64,000 nt of DNA, taken from the NCBI GenBank assembly GCA_902562875.1, contig CACEVB010000001.1:62001-126000 (forward strand), given 5' to 3'. The notes beneath the pieces are model-generated. The model was not told the origin of the DNA. It saw only the letters and a list, made by a program, of their open reading frames with translations, and made no database searches. This DNA comes from an uncultured Pelagibacteraceae bacterium (lineage in GTDB: Bacteria; Pseudomonadota; Alphaproteobacteria; Pelagibacterales; Pelagibacteraceae). Position 1 is the first letter of the stretch; every line of letters begins with the position of its first letter. Shown here one piece after another: positions 53,193 to 62,239 of this stretch. The position numbers were made by a program, and so were the translations under genes.

Positions 53193-54084
53193 TTTTTTCG
53201 ATTAAATACTCGAGTAATATATGTGGAAAAGTCAATGACGCCAATCCTATAAAAATTACTTTATATATAGCATTATTTAATTCAAAAAAACTATTAAGAC
53301 TGTAAATGGATATCAAGAAGATTAGAGCAGTAATGAAAGTAAGTGGTAAAGCTTTTTTTACGAATTTTAAAAGTCCAGCTTTAAACTTTTTATCTAATTC
53401 AAAAATTAGTGTCAAACTATGTCTAATAGAGTGTAGAAAACAAAAATAAATTGTAAATGCTAATATTGGATTTAAAAAATAGTTTAATAAAACGATAGAT
53501 GAAAAATCCATAATTGATATCGTGTTATAGTCTATATTTTTTGACTTTGATAAGTATATTCCTGAAATAAAACTAATAAAAAGTAATATAAATAAAATCT
53601 CTTTGGAAATTACAAATTCTGAAAATAAATTAAATTTTAACATTAAAAAAATATTGTTAGTTTTGTCATAATTAAATAACAAGGGTGAAATAATAATCGA
53701 TGAGCCTTTTAAAAGAAATAGAAAATCTTTTTTAGGACCTTTAATATTTGATTTAAAAATAGTATCTTCTTTGCCAAAATGATAACTTGCGATTAGAAGA
53801 AAAATTGTAAGTAAAAAATTTGGCATTATTATCCATGAAATAATTATAAAAATAGACAAACAAATATAAGAAAAGTAAAATTTTTCTATCTTCTTTATTT
53901 TAAAAATTTTTAATAACTTTTTTCCTTTTAAATTATCCAAAGATCCGTGAGATATGCCTATCGACAATATTAAAAATAAACAAACTAATAAATAGTTTTG
54001 ATTTTTTATAAAACTAAAAGACGATAAAAAAATACAAAAATTAAAAAAAACTAATGAATGAATAAAATCTATTTTTTTTAGCAT
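53182..54084 (-). CDS. blh: beta-carotene 15,15'-dioxygenase, Brp/Blh family
   Basis: A polytopic membrane dioxygenase of 300 residues that cleaves beta-carotene into two retinals, the chromophore of proteorhodopsin. About seven to eight hydrophobic segments are present. The iron-binding His candidates are in GISHGSLDN near 42-50, SYHFGKED near 99-106 and FLHSIRHS in the C-terminal half. It starts 2 bases after crtY and ends the set crtI-crtB-crtY-blh. The opsin gene is not in the window, as is common in SAR11, where it lies elsewhere. Confidence 0.93.
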   Translation of the reverse strand: MLKKIDFIHSLVFFNFCIFLSSFSFIKNQNYLLVCLFLILSIGISHGSLDNLKGKKLLKIFKIKKIEKFYFSYICLSIFIIISWIIMPNFLLTIFLLIASYHFGKEDTIFKSNIKGPKKDFLFLLKGSSIIISPLLFNYDKTNNIFLMLKFNLFSEFVISKEILFILLFISFISGIYLSKSKNIDYNTISIMDFSSIVLLNYFLNPILAFTIYFCFLHSIRHSLTLIFELDKKFKAGLLKFVKKALPLTFITALIFLISIYSLNSFFELNNAIYKVIFIGLASLTFPHILLEYLIEKNEK

Positions 54085-54086
54085 AT

Positions 54087-55151
54087 TTAAAATAGTTCTT
54101 TTATAAAAATAGCTTTAGGCATTTTTAGAATTATATTAATATCGTCAACTATATTACTTTTATTAGATAAAAATTTTATAACTTTTTCATTATTTGCAGT
54201 AAACATATTATAAAAAATTTCAGGCATTCGTTCAGGATACTTTGATAAAACTTTTAGGAATATTTTATCCAGATATTTATATTTTTTTTTTATCTTGAAT
54301 TTTTTTATTTTGTCTATGTTTCCAAAATTCTTACAAATATACCTGCTATGATCTTGAATATTTAAGAATGTATATCCTGTACTTAATCTAGTCATCCCTC
54401 CAGCAGTTCCTATAGATATTTCGTTCTTTTTAATAATCGAAGATGTATGAAAGAGTGGTATTTTACCTTGTTCCTCATACAAAATTTTATAATTTTTAAT
54501 TTTTAATTGATTTTTAATGTAGTTTTTGAGTTGGTCATCATAGTTTTTTTCAGTATCATCCATCATGTTAGATAACCAAGTTGTTTCGACTAATGCTTTA
54601 TTTTCAGAATAAGGCAATGTATAAAAAAAATGTACGCTATTTTTTTGGTCACAATCAAAATCCATTAAATTAATAATTTCACTATCAAAAATTTTTTTAT
54701 CAACTTCAATTTCTACACCACCAAAATGTTGCCAAAGATCTTTTTTGTCAGGTTTAATATTCATTAAACTATTGAAAATTATTGATTTACTTACATCTAA
54801 GTCATTCATAGTTTTTAAAAAATTAATATTTTTATTTTTTTTCAATCTACTAATTGTTTTTTTATAAAAAAGACCACTATCAATAGACTGATATGGAGAT
54901 TTACCACAACTGACGTAATTAGTTTTATTTGTAATATTTATAGAAAAATTATTCCAACTTTTAATAACACAATCCTCGAAATTATGAGGACTTACCCTCC
55001 AAAAAGACCAAGTTTTATCCCTATTGTAATTTGTGCGAGGATCAATTATGGCTAAGTTTTTATTTTCAAATTTGTTATTTATATCTAATTCGTAAGCTAG
55101 TGATAAACCAGCGCAGCCTCCTCCAATAATTATATAATCAAAATCTTTCAT
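54087..55151 (-). CDS. crtY: lycopene beta-cyclase
   Basis: A flavoprotein of 354 residues that closes both ends of lycopene to give beta-carotene. The dinucleotide-binding start is DYIIIGGGCAGLSLAYEL (residues 4-21). DKTWSFWRVSPHNF near 45 and QHFGGVEIE are hallmarks of the CrtY type, and GTAGGMTRLSTGYTF near 252-266 is the second conserved block. Length is a little under other bacterial CrtY (about 380-390). It overlaps crtB by 14 bases. Confidence 0.95.
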   Translation of the reverse strand: MKDFDYIIIGGGCAGLSLAYELDINNKFENKNLAIIDPRTNYNRDKTWSFWRVSPHNFEDCVIKSWNNFSINITNKTNYVSCGKSPYQSIDSGLFYKKTISRLKKNKNINFLKTMNDLDVSKSIIFNSLMNIKPDKKDLWQHFGGVEIEVDKKIFDSEIINLMDFDCDQKNSVHFFYTLPYSENKALVETTWLSNMMDDTEKNYDDQLKNYIKNQLKIKNYKILYEEQGKIPLFHTSSIIKKNEISIGTAGGMTRLSTGYTFLNIQDHSRYICKNFGNIDKIKKFKIKKKYKYLDKIFLKVLSKYPERMPEIFYNMFTANNEKVIKFLSNKSNIVDDINIILKMPKAIFIKELF

Positions 55152-55986
55152 TTAATTTTATTTCCTTTTTTATCTCATCATGTCGTAACCCAACCTTACT
55201 ATCATTAGGATTTAAAAAAATTAATATTATAAAATCGTAAATACTTAATAAAGTTTCTTTTACTTTTCCAAATTTTGTGACAAATATTTTCCCCGAATTT
55301 TTATATTCCTCAAAATCTCTCTTTTTTTTTATCTCATTTCCAATTTGCCTATAAACTCTTCGAGCTACCAAGATAGCGAATCTGCAAGATATAGGTATTT
55401 CTTTAATTGATATAAAAGAGCTATTATAAAATATATCAGCCAATTGCAATGTTTCTTTTATTTTGACAAAATCGTTATCAATATATTCTCTATTGCATTT
55501 TTTGTCCTCTATAACATCTCTAGAAATATTTGTTAGCTGCATAGCAATTCCTAAATCAACTGCTGCTTCAAGTGCTCTATCTGAATTTACTTTTAATATT
55601 TTTGCCATCATTAAACCAACAGTTCCAGCAACTCTATACGAATAAATTAATAGTTCTTTTTTAGTTTTTAATTTTACTTTTTCATTTAAATCAGTTTCAA
55701 CTCCATCAAATAAATCTTCTACAATTTTAATTGATATAGAAAATTGATCTATTAAATTCCACATTTTTTTTATCTTGTCTGAACTAAAATCCTTCTCAAA
55801 GAACTTTTTTTTAAATTCTATAAAATTTTTCTTTTTGATATCTAAATTTATTTCGTCATCTACGATATTATCTACAGTTCTACAAAAGTCATATAAATTT
55901 GAACAATTATTATAATTTACTCTTGGTAAAAAAAATCCAGCCCAATTAAATGATTTAGCATAAATTGATAGGTAATTTTTTGACAT
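55138..55986 (-). CDS. crtB: phytoene synthase
   Basis: Condenses two geranylgeranyl diphosphates to phytoene. The 282-residue protein has both Asp-rich motifs for Mg-diphosphate: DNIVDD near 38-43 and DVIED near 160-164 (in NISRDVIEDK). YRVAGTVGLMMAKIL between them is typical of squalene/phytoene synthases. It shares one base with crtI and overlaps crtY by 14 bases. Geranylgeranyl diphosphate synthase (crtE) must be encoded elsewhere. Confidence 0.95.
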   Translation of the reverse strand: MSKNYLSIYAKSFNWAGFFLPRVNYNNCSNLYDFCRTVDNIVDDEINLDIKKKNFIEFKKKFFEKDFSSDKIKKMWNLIDQFSISIKIVEDLFDGVETDLNEKVKLKTKKELLIYSYRVAGTVGLMMAKILKVNSDRALEAAVDLGIAMQLTNISRDVIEDKKCNREYIDNDFVKIKETLQLADIFYNSSFISIKEIPISCRFAILVARRVYRQIGNEIKKKRDFEEYKNSGKIFVTKFGKVKETLLSIYDFIILIFLNPNDSKVGLRHDEIKKEIKLNERF

Positions 55987-57440
55987 TAAATTATTTTATC
56001 TAATACTTTTGCAGATGAAAGAACTCCTGGCACCCCAGCTCCAGGATGAGTTCCGGCACCTACAAAATATAATCCTTTACATATCTCAGATTTATTATGA
56101 AATCTAAAATAAGCTGATTGGCTAAATTTTGGTTGAATAGAAAACCCGGAACCGTATTTAGTATTCAATTCTTTCTCAAAATAATCTGGTGTTAAGTAAA
56201 AATCTTCTACTATGTTCTCTCTTAAATTTGGCAATAAATGATTTTGCATTTTTTCTATAACAAGATTTTTCATTTTATCACCTTCAACCTCCCAATTGAT
56301 TTTAGATTGATTATTGGGAACAGGAACTAAAATGTAAAAACAGTCATGCCCCTCTGGAGCCATAGATTTATCAGTAGCGGAAGGTCTGTGGAGGTAATAA
56401 CTTATATCATTATTCAATTTTTTTTTATCAAAAATATCTTTTAAATGTTCTTCATACTTATTACCAAATTTAATTGTATGATGTGCAACGTTCTTATAAA
56501 CTTTTTTGGTTCCAAAATAATAAACAAATAAACCCATAGAGTAATCCATTCTTCCCCTTTTCCAATTGAATAACGGATTCTCTTTACCATTAATTAATTT
56601 ATCATACACATTAGGAGGATCTGCATTACATATTATATTATCAGCGTTTATTTTTTCCAAATTGTTAATTTCTAATGATTTGATCTTTCCATTTTCGGTA
56701 AAAAATTTTGTAGCTTCCGAATTTTTCAAAATTTTGATGTTTTCTTCTATCATTAATTTTTCTAAACCTTTTATTATTGCACCAGTACCACCCATAGAGT
56801 AATGAATTCCCCATTTTTTTTCTAAATAGAGAATAAGTCCATAAATCGAGGTAGTTGTAAATGGATTTCCTCCAACTAATAAAGGATGCATGCTGAGCAT
56901 TCTCCTTAATTTTTCATTTTCAATATATGATGAAACTAAAGAGTAAACCGACTTATAGCTTTTTAAGTTCAATAAAGAAGGCAGTTGTTTCATCATAAAT
57001 AATGGCTTATCAAAAGGTACATGTGATAATTCAGTAAAACCTTTATCAAATATTTTTTTTGTAAAATCGACAAGATTAGTATACCCAACAACATCTTTTT
57101 TATTTATTTTTTCGATTTGTTTTTTCATTGAATCTTCATCTCCTGAATAATCAAAATTAAATCCATCTTCAAAAATAAATCTATACCAAACATCTAAGGG
57201 TGTAATGTTTATATATTTCGAGGGGTCTTTATTGAAAATTTCAAATAATTCATAAATTAAATGTGGAGCTGTTATTACAGTAGGTCCACCATCAAATTTA
57301 AAACCATTTTTCTCAAAAACCCTAGCTCTACCTCCTAGATCATTCTGTTTTTCTATTAAAGTAACTTCATGACCTTTTGCTCTCATTCTAAGAGCGGCAG
57401 CAATACCTCCAAACCCTGAACCTATTACAAAAGTTTTCAT
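55986..57440 (-). CDS. crtI: phytoene desaturase
   Basis: An FAD enzyme of 484 residues that introduces four double bonds into phytoene to give lycopene. The N-terminal FAD site is VIGSGFGGIAAAL (residues 5-17), followed by KGHEVTLIEKQNDLGGRA. The C-terminal signature GLYFVGAGTHPGAGVPGVL is that of bacterial CrtI. Length is normal. It is the first gene of the retinal operon; a perfect TATAAT lies 20 bases before the ATG, and the upstream F0 ATP synthase genes read in the same direction. Confidence 0.97.
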   Translation of the reverse strand: MKTFVIGSGFGGIAAALRMRAKGHEVTLIEKQNDLGGRARVFEKNGFKFDGGPTVITAPHLIYELFEIFNKDPSKYINITPLDVWYRFIFEDGFNFDYSGDEDSMKKQIEKINKKDVVGYTNLVDFTKKIFDKGFTELSHVPFDKPLFMMKQLPSLLNLKSYKSVYSLVSSYIENEKLRRMLSMHPLLVGGNPFTTTSIYGLILYLEKKWGIHYSMGGTGAIIKGLEKLMIEENIKILKNSEATKFFTENGKIKSLEINNLEKINADNIICNADPPNVYDKLINGKENPLFNWKRGRMDYSMGLFVYYFGTKKVYKNVAHHTIKFGNKYEEHLKDIFDKKKLNNDISYYLHRPSATDKSMAPEGHDCFYILVPVPNNQSKINWEVEGDKMKNLVIEKMQNHLLPNLRENIVEDFYLTPDYFEKELNTKYGSGFSIQPKFSQSAYFRFHNKSEICKGLYFVGAGTHPGAGVPGVLSSAKVLDKII

Positions 57441-57459
57441 AATGTGATTTTATATTATT

Positions 57460-57488
57460 ATTATAAAATGTAACTAAATTAGATACTA
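57460..57488 (-). promoter_or_regulatory. possible promoter of the retinal operon
   Basis: On the minus strand a perfect TATAAT (57460-57465) lies about 20 bases before the crtI start. The best -35 candidate, TTAGTA with an 18-base spacer, is weak (three of six), so an activator or read-through from atpF is also possible. The 45-base gap between atpF and crtI has no terminator hairpin. Confidence 0.4.
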
Positions 57489-57983
57489 AGAATTTATCTT
57501 TTTTAATTCTTCTTTAGTTTCTTTTAAATTTTTTTCGAATAGCGCTTCTAATTTTGATTTATCTACTGATCCAGATATAACTTTTTTCACTGAATCTACA
57601 GCTATTTTTACAGATTTATTTCTTATTTCTTTTATTGCAAATTCTTTCATTTGATTAATTTTGCTTTGTGAAAGAATTTTTTTGTTTTCAGATGATTTAT
57701 GAAATTTATTGTTCATATCTATTATAATCTTTTCAGCTTCTCTGTTTGCTTCCTCTAATATTTTTTCACTTTCAGTGTTTGCACTTTCAAATTTAATTTT
57801 AGACTTATCAAGCAAACTTTTTGACTCTGTTCTTAGTTTTTCACTTTCATCAATTTCATTTTTAATATCATTTATCATTTTATTTAATAAATCATTTACT
57901 TTTTGTGGTATTTTAAAATAAACTAAAACTCCACAGAAAATGAAGAAAGAAATTGCTACCCAAAAAGTAGAGTCAAATGTCAT
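57486..57983 (-). CDS. atpF: ATP synthase F0 subunit b
   Basis: One of two b-type stator subunits, 165 residues. A single N-terminal membrane helix (about 6-23, containing FWVAISFFIFCGVLVYF) is followed by a long charged coiled coil rich in Glu, Lys and Ser that reaches F1. It overlaps the b' gene by 4 bases. The F1 genes (delta, alpha, gamma, beta, epsilon) are not in this window, matching the split F0/F1 arrangement of Alphaproteobacteria. It is the last F0 gene; the crt operon follows. Confidence 0.92.
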   Translation of the reverse strand: MTFDSTFWVAISFFIFCGVLVYFKIPQKVNDLLNKMINDIKNEIDESEKLRTESKSLLDKSKIKFESANTESEKILEEANREAEKIIIDMNNKFHKSSENKKILSQSKINQMKEFAIKEIRNKSVKIAVDSVKKVISGSVDKSKLEALFEKNLKETKEELKKINS

Positions 57984-58561
57984 GAAATTTGTCCGTTTCT
58001 TTTTCTAGATAGGTCTTCTACAATAGCTGAGATATTACTTTTGTTAACCTCGGCTCCAATTAATTGTTTTAATAAATCTGAAGATGTTTCTATTGCAATT
58101 TGATTTATTTTTGCAGGAGATTTATCTATTAGTGACTTAATTTCTTTCTCAGCAGATTTTAGTTCTTTATCGATTTCATTTTCTAATATATCTCGTTTTT
58201 TGTCTATATCTTCAATTAATCTTTTCTTAGCCTCTTTCAAAATATTTTTTGCTTTAATCCTGCTTTCTAAAATAACTTTTTCATATTCTTTATTTAATTT
58301 GTCGCTCTCTGATCTTTGTTTGTCTGCAGTCTCAATATTTTCTACAATCTGAGATTTTCTATTTTCTAAATTTTTACTGATACCTGGTAATATTAATTTA
58401 GATAAAATAACAAATAAAAGACCGAATGTAATAACTAACCAAAATATTTGTGAAATCCAATATTCAGGATCGAGTTGAGGCATACCTCCACTTTCAGCAC
58501 CGATACTTTTTGAAGTAAATATCTGCAAATATAAAATACTCAAAGTTACTTTTTTAATCAT
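57980..58561 (-). CDS. atpG: ATP synthase F0 subunit b'
   Basis: The second b-type subunit, 193 residues, as in photosynthetic bacteria and other Alphaproteobacteria that have b and b' heterodimers. A short signal-like N-terminus precedes the region PQLDPEYWISQIFWLVITF, the hallmark of b', with the membrane helix at about 36-56. The rest is a coiled coil. It lies 3 bases after the c-subunit gene and overlaps atpF by 4 bases. Some annotations call this gene atpF2 or atpX. Confidence 0.9.
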   Translation of the reverse strand: MIKKVTLSILYLQIFTSKSIGAESGGMPQLDPEYWISQIFWLVITFGLLFVILSKLILPGISKNLENRKSQIVENIETADKQRSESDKLNKEYEKVILESRIKAKNILKEAKKRLIEDIDKKRDILENEIDKELKSAEKEIKSLIDKSPAKINQIAIETSSDLLKQLIGAEVNKSNISAIVEDLSRKRNGQIS

Positions 58562-58564
58562 TAA

Positions 58565-58792
58565 TTAAAATGCGAAAAGTATTATTAACGCCACAACTAG
58601 ACCAAAAAGTCCAGTAGCTTCCGCTAAAGCGAAACCCAATAAAAGATTTGGAAATTGCTTTTGTGCTGCAGACGGATTTCTCATCGCGCCAGATAAGTAA
58701 TTACCAAATATAATTCCTATTCCAACCCCTGCGCCTGCAAGAGCAATAGCCGCAAGGCCTGCTCCTATCATCTTTGCTGCTTCTAACTCCAT
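58565..58792 (-). CDS. atpE: ATP synthase F0 subunit c
   Basis: The proteolipid forming the rotating c-ring, 75 residues with two membrane helices. The first has the Gly-rich pattern AGLAAIALAGAGVGIGIIFG, the polar loop is RNPSA, and the proton-binding Glu lies in ALAEATGLFG of the second helix, without the extra residues of sodium-type rings. A strong AAGGAGG Shine-Dalgarno sits before the ATG, consistent with the many copies needed. It lies between atpB and b'. Confidence 0.97.
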   Translation of the reverse strand: MELEAAKMIGAGLAAIALAGAGVGIGIIFGNYLSGAMRNPSAAQKQFPNLLLGFALAEATGLFGLVVALIILFAF

Positions 58793-58809
58793 TATATCCT
58801 CCTTTTAAG

Positions 58810-59544
58810 TTAATGGTGTAAATTTAGTGCATCGTTTAAATAGATGCATGTTAAAATTGCGAAAACATAGGCTTGAAGAAATGCAACTAAAATTTCTAAA
58901 CCAGTTAATGCAACTGAAAAACCAAGAGGTAGCCAACCTCCAACTATTCCTAGGCTAACTACAAAACCCCCAAATACCTTCATCATTGTATGGCCTGCCA
59001 TCATGTTCGCAAACAACCTTACAGATAAACTTATAGGCCTACTTAAATATGAAATTATCTCTATAACTACTATTAAGGGCAAAAGCACCATAGGTACTCC
59101 ACTAGGAACAAACAATTTTAAATAACTAAAACCATATTTAATAAAGCCAATAATCGTTACTCCGATAAATATAAAAGCTGCCAATACGAAAGTTACAATG
59201 ATATGACTTGTTACTGTAAAAGAATATGGAATCATGCCCAACATATTACAGAATAAAACAAACATAAATAAAGAGAATATAAATGAAAAATATGGTTTTG
59301 CCTTTGTGCCTGCTGTATCGCTTATCATTTTAGAGACAAAAGAGTAACTTAATTCTGCTAATAATTGTATCTTATTTGGTATTAAACTATTTTTTTTTGA
59401 TCCTAAATTAAATATAAGTAAAATTGACAGTGTGCTTATAACCATAAATAGACTTGCATTAGTAAATGATAAGTCTATTTCGCCTATTTTAATTTCAGGA
59501 CCAATTCTGTAAACGTTAAATTGGTACATTGGATTAGTTGCCAT
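58810..59544 (-). CDS. atpB: ATP synthase F0 subunit a
   Basis: The stator channel subunit, 244 residues, which passes protons to the c-ring. The essential Arg is in SLSVRLFANMMAGH near 170-183, and the last helices carry GLEILVAFLQAYVFAILTCIYL. Five to six hydrophobic segments are present. Length matches alphaproteobacterial AtpB. It starts after the AtpI-like gene with a 13-base gap and precedes atpE by 17 bases. Confidence 0.97.
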   Translation of the reverse strand: MATNPMYQFNVYRIGPEIKIGEIDLSFTNASLFMVISTLSILLIFNLGSKKNSLIPNKIQLLAELSYSFVSKMISDTAGTKAKPYFSFIFSLFMFVLFCNMLGMIPYSFTVTSHIIVTFVLAAFIFIGVTIIGFIKYGFSYLKLFVPSGVPMVLLPLIVVIEIISYLSRPISLSVRLFANMMAGHTMMKVFGGFVVSLGIVGGWLPLGFSVALTGLEILVAFLQAYVFAILTCIYLNDALNLHH

Positions 59545-59557
59545 ATTTCTTTTTTAC

Positions 59558-59833
59558 TTATTTTTGCAATTTTTTTGCAGATTTGAATACATTTAAAATT
59601 CCTGCAATCACTCCTAAAAAAAAAAACATTATTATTAACCATGGTTTAGTACCAAACCATTTGTCTAAAATAAACCCAATAATTGTCCCAACTACAACTG
59701 CTGATACAAGTTCTGTGCTTAGTTTAAATGCTTGACCAATATTTGAGATTGGTACCCTATTATTTTTGGAATATTTGGCTTTAGCTTTATTTTTTGCAAT
59801 TTTTAAGCGAGTTTTAAATGGGTCATTAGACAT
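59558..59833 (-). CDS. AtpI/AtpZ-like ATP synthase assembly protein
   Basis: A 91-residue membrane protein with two helices (about 42-59 and 64-83). The polar N-terminus is basic, and ELVSAVVVGTIIGFILDKWFGTKPW matches the conserved start of the AtpI/AtpZ group in part (AVVVGTIIGFILDKWFG). The family helps c-ring assembly or carries Mg/Ca. I start at 59833 (MSNDPFKTR); a frame from 59869 would overlap the smc gene. It opens the F0 block right after smc. Confidence 0.88.
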   Translation of the reverse strand: MSNDPFKTRLKIAKNKAKAKYSKNNRVPISNIGQAFKLSTELVSAVVVGTIIGFILDKWFGTKPWLIIMFFFLGVIAGILNVFKSAKKLQK

Positions 59834-59834
59834 T

Positions 59835-62231
59835 TCATGCGACCATACTCTCTGCTTTTTGTAAGTCAACAGCCACCAGTTGACTTATTCCCTTTTCAGG
59901 CATCGTAACACCATATAATCTATCCATCTTTGACATAGTTAAAGCATGATGCGTTACTATAATAAATCTAGTATTTGTTATTTTTGTTAATTCCTCAAGC
60001 AATTTACAAAATCTGGTTACATTTGCATCATCAAGGGGGGCATCTACTTCATCTAACACACATATTGGAGAGGGGTTTGTAAGAAACACTGCAAAAATTA
60101 ACGATAAAGCAGTCAATGCTTGTTCTCCACCCGACAACAACGTTATTGATTGAAGTCTTTTTCCTGGGGGACTAACAAGCATTTCCAATCCTGCATCTAG
60201 TGGATCATCAGAATCTACTAATTCTAGTTTCGCACTCCCACCATTAAAAAGCTTTGTGTAAACATCGTTAAACTTTCTATTAACTTTTTCAAAAGCTTCT
60301 AATAGTCTTTCCCTACCTTTTTGGTTTAACTCGGAAATACTCTCTTTAAGTTTTATTATAGCAGTGACCAAATCTTGCCTATCTTGTTCCATTTTTTTTA
60401 TTTCATTTTCGTATTTAGAAGTCTCTTCATCTGCTCTTAGGTTAACAGAACCAAGTTTTTCTCTTTCTCTCTTTTTAGCATCCAATAGTTCTTCTTGGCT
60501 TAATGGGTCTGGAAATTTATCTTGTTTATCTAAATTTGAAAACTCTAATAAATTATTTTCATTTATATTTAATTCATCTTGAACCCTTTCTAATAAATCT
60601 TGCCGCCTTTTATTTAATCCATCAATAGTTGCACTTGAACTAGCTTTTCTTTCTCTTATTTCGATAGAACTTTCTTTTGTTGTGTCAAAATTCTTTCTCA
60701 ACTTTTTAATAGTATTTTCAAGTTCTGTAATAAGGTTTTCGTTTTGATTACGTTCATTTTCAGATATTCTTAAGTTTTCAGAAATTTGTCCTTTTCTTTC
60801 TGCTTGAGATTGAGGTTGATTTTCTAATTCACTTAGTTTTTCTTGAAAATCATTTTTTCTATTACCTAAGTTAGTTAACATTTTTTCTGATTTAGATAAT
60901 AAATTATTCCAGCTGATTATCTCAACTTCAATTGTTTTTATTCTTTCACTTCTTTTTATTGAGTCTTTTTTTATAATCTGATTTTTACTAAAACTTTCAG
61001 CATAATTTTCAATTAATTTTTCTATACTTTCTAACGCTTCGATCGCATTATTTTTTCTGTCAGAATTAATTAAATTTTTAATATTCTCTAATTGATTGTA
61101 AAGTTTAATTTTATTTTCATTAAAATCTAAATTAGAATTTTTTTCTGTGTCGAAATATTTTGTATCGGTATCAATTAGATCATTTTTTTCTTCTCTGAGT
61201 CTCTTTTCATTAGAATTTGCGTCTACTACTGTGCTTTTCTCTTTATCCTCATCTTCATCGATTGTTTTAATTGAACTTTTTATGTTATCAATTTCATCTT
61301 TTATTCTAATACTCTCATCATCAATACTTTTAAGTTCTAGGTTTAGTCGTTGAATCTTAGATAAGTTTTCTATATTTTTTAATCTTACAGGCTCTAATTT
61401 TTCTGAATTCTCATTTATTGAATTTTCAATTTCTTGAATTTTAGAATTAAAGTCAACAACTTCATTTTCTGCATCGATATTTATTTCATTCTCTAATTTT
61501 ATTTCTTGATCTATTTCATTCAATTTTAAAAAATATAATCCTGCTTCAATTTTTTTAATTTCTTCGGAAATAGATTTATACCTCTGAGCCTCTTGAGCTT
61601 GTTTTTGTAAATTTAACAATTGTTTTTCTTGTTGTTTTCTTAGTTCATCGGCTCTTTTAAGGTTATTTTCTGCTGCACCCAATCTTAATTCTGCCTCATG
61701 ACGTCTAACATGTAACCCAGATATACCAGCTGCCTCCTCCAAAATTGCCCTTCTATCGGCAGGTTTAGCGGTTACTAAAGCACCTATCCTTCCTTGGCTT
61801 ATTAACGACGGAGAGTGGGCTCCAGTTGATAAATCAGCAAAAAACATCTGCGCGTCTTTAGCTCTTACTTCTTTATCGTTAATATAAAATTTCGAGCCTT
61901 TATCTTTTTCAATTTTCCTTCTTATTTCTATTTCATCCATATCTTTAAATTGTAAAGGTCCGCCTTTATTCTCATTTGATAAATTAATTGAAACCTCGGC
62001 TATATTTTTAGATGGTTTATTGGAAGTTCCCGAGAAAATCACATCTTCCATACCTGAACCCCTCATACTTTTTGCTGAGGTCTCACCCATGCACCATCTT
62101 AAAGACTCTACTATATTAGATTTACCACATCCATTAGGGCCAACTATTCCTGTTAGGCCATCTTCAATTAAAACATTAGTTTTTTCAGCAAAAGATTTAA
62201 ATCCATTTAATTGAATTTTTTTAAATTTCAT
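59835..62231 (-). CDS. smc: SMC chromosome-segregation ATPase, short form without evident hinge
   Basis: A condensin-type ATPase of 798 residues; most bacterial SMCs have about 1150-1190. The head halves are intact: Walker A GPNGCGKSN at 31-39, the signature LLSGGEQALTAL with Ser700, and Walker B VLDEVDAPLDD with Asp727 and Glu728. Between about 170 and 620 there is only charged coiled-coil sequence; I find no Gly-rich globular hinge, the dimerising part of SMC. The loss is internal, not a frameshift, since both heads are in one frame. scpA and scpB are not in the window. It could be a specialised SMC relative. Confidence 0.88.
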   Translation of the reverse strand: MKFKKIQLNGFKSFAEKTNVLIEDGLTGIVGPNGCGKSNIVESLRWCMGETSAKSMRGSGMEDVIFSGTSNKPSKNIAEVSINLSNENKGGPLQFKDMDEIEIRRKIEKDKGSKFYINDKEVRAKDAQMFFADLSTGAHSPSLISQGRIGALVTAKPADRRAILEEAAGISGLHVRRHEAELRLGAAENNLKRADELRKQQEKQLLNLQKQAQEAQRYKSISEEIKKIEAGLYFLKLNEIDQEIKLENEINIDAENEVVDFNSKIQEIENSINENSEKLEPVRLKNIENLSKIQRLNLELKSIDDESIRIKDEIDNIKSSIKTIDEDEDKEKSTVVDANSNEKRLREEKNDLIDTDTKYFDTEKNSNLDFNENKIKLYNQLENIKNLINSDRKNNAIEALESIEKLIENYAESFSKNQIIKKDSIKRSERIKTIEVEIISWNNLLSKSEKMLTNLGNRKNDFQEKLSELENQPQSQAERKGQISENLRISENERNQNENLITELENTIKKLRKNFDTTKESSIEIRERKASSSATIDGLNKRRQDLLERVQDELNINENNLLEFSNLDKQDKFPDPLSQEELLDAKKREREKLGSVNLRADEETSKYENEIKKMEQDRQDLVTAIIKLKESISELNQKGRERLLEAFEKVNRKFNDVYTKLFNGGSAKLELVDSDDPLDAGLEMLVSPPGKRLQSITLLSGGEQALTALSLIFAVFLTNPSPICVLDEVDAPLDDANVTRFCKLLEELTKITNTRFIIVTHHALTMSKMDRLYGVTMPEKGISQLVAVDLQKAESMVA

Positions 62232-62239
62232 TAAATTCT

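Noticed and set aside
52939-53205. Plus-strand frame of 88 codons across the blh-ispH junction
   Set aside because: It overlaps ispH and blh on the wrong strand. The minus-strand ORF at 53034-53192 fits the operon better; a short plus-strand part (from 53070) cannot be fully excluded.
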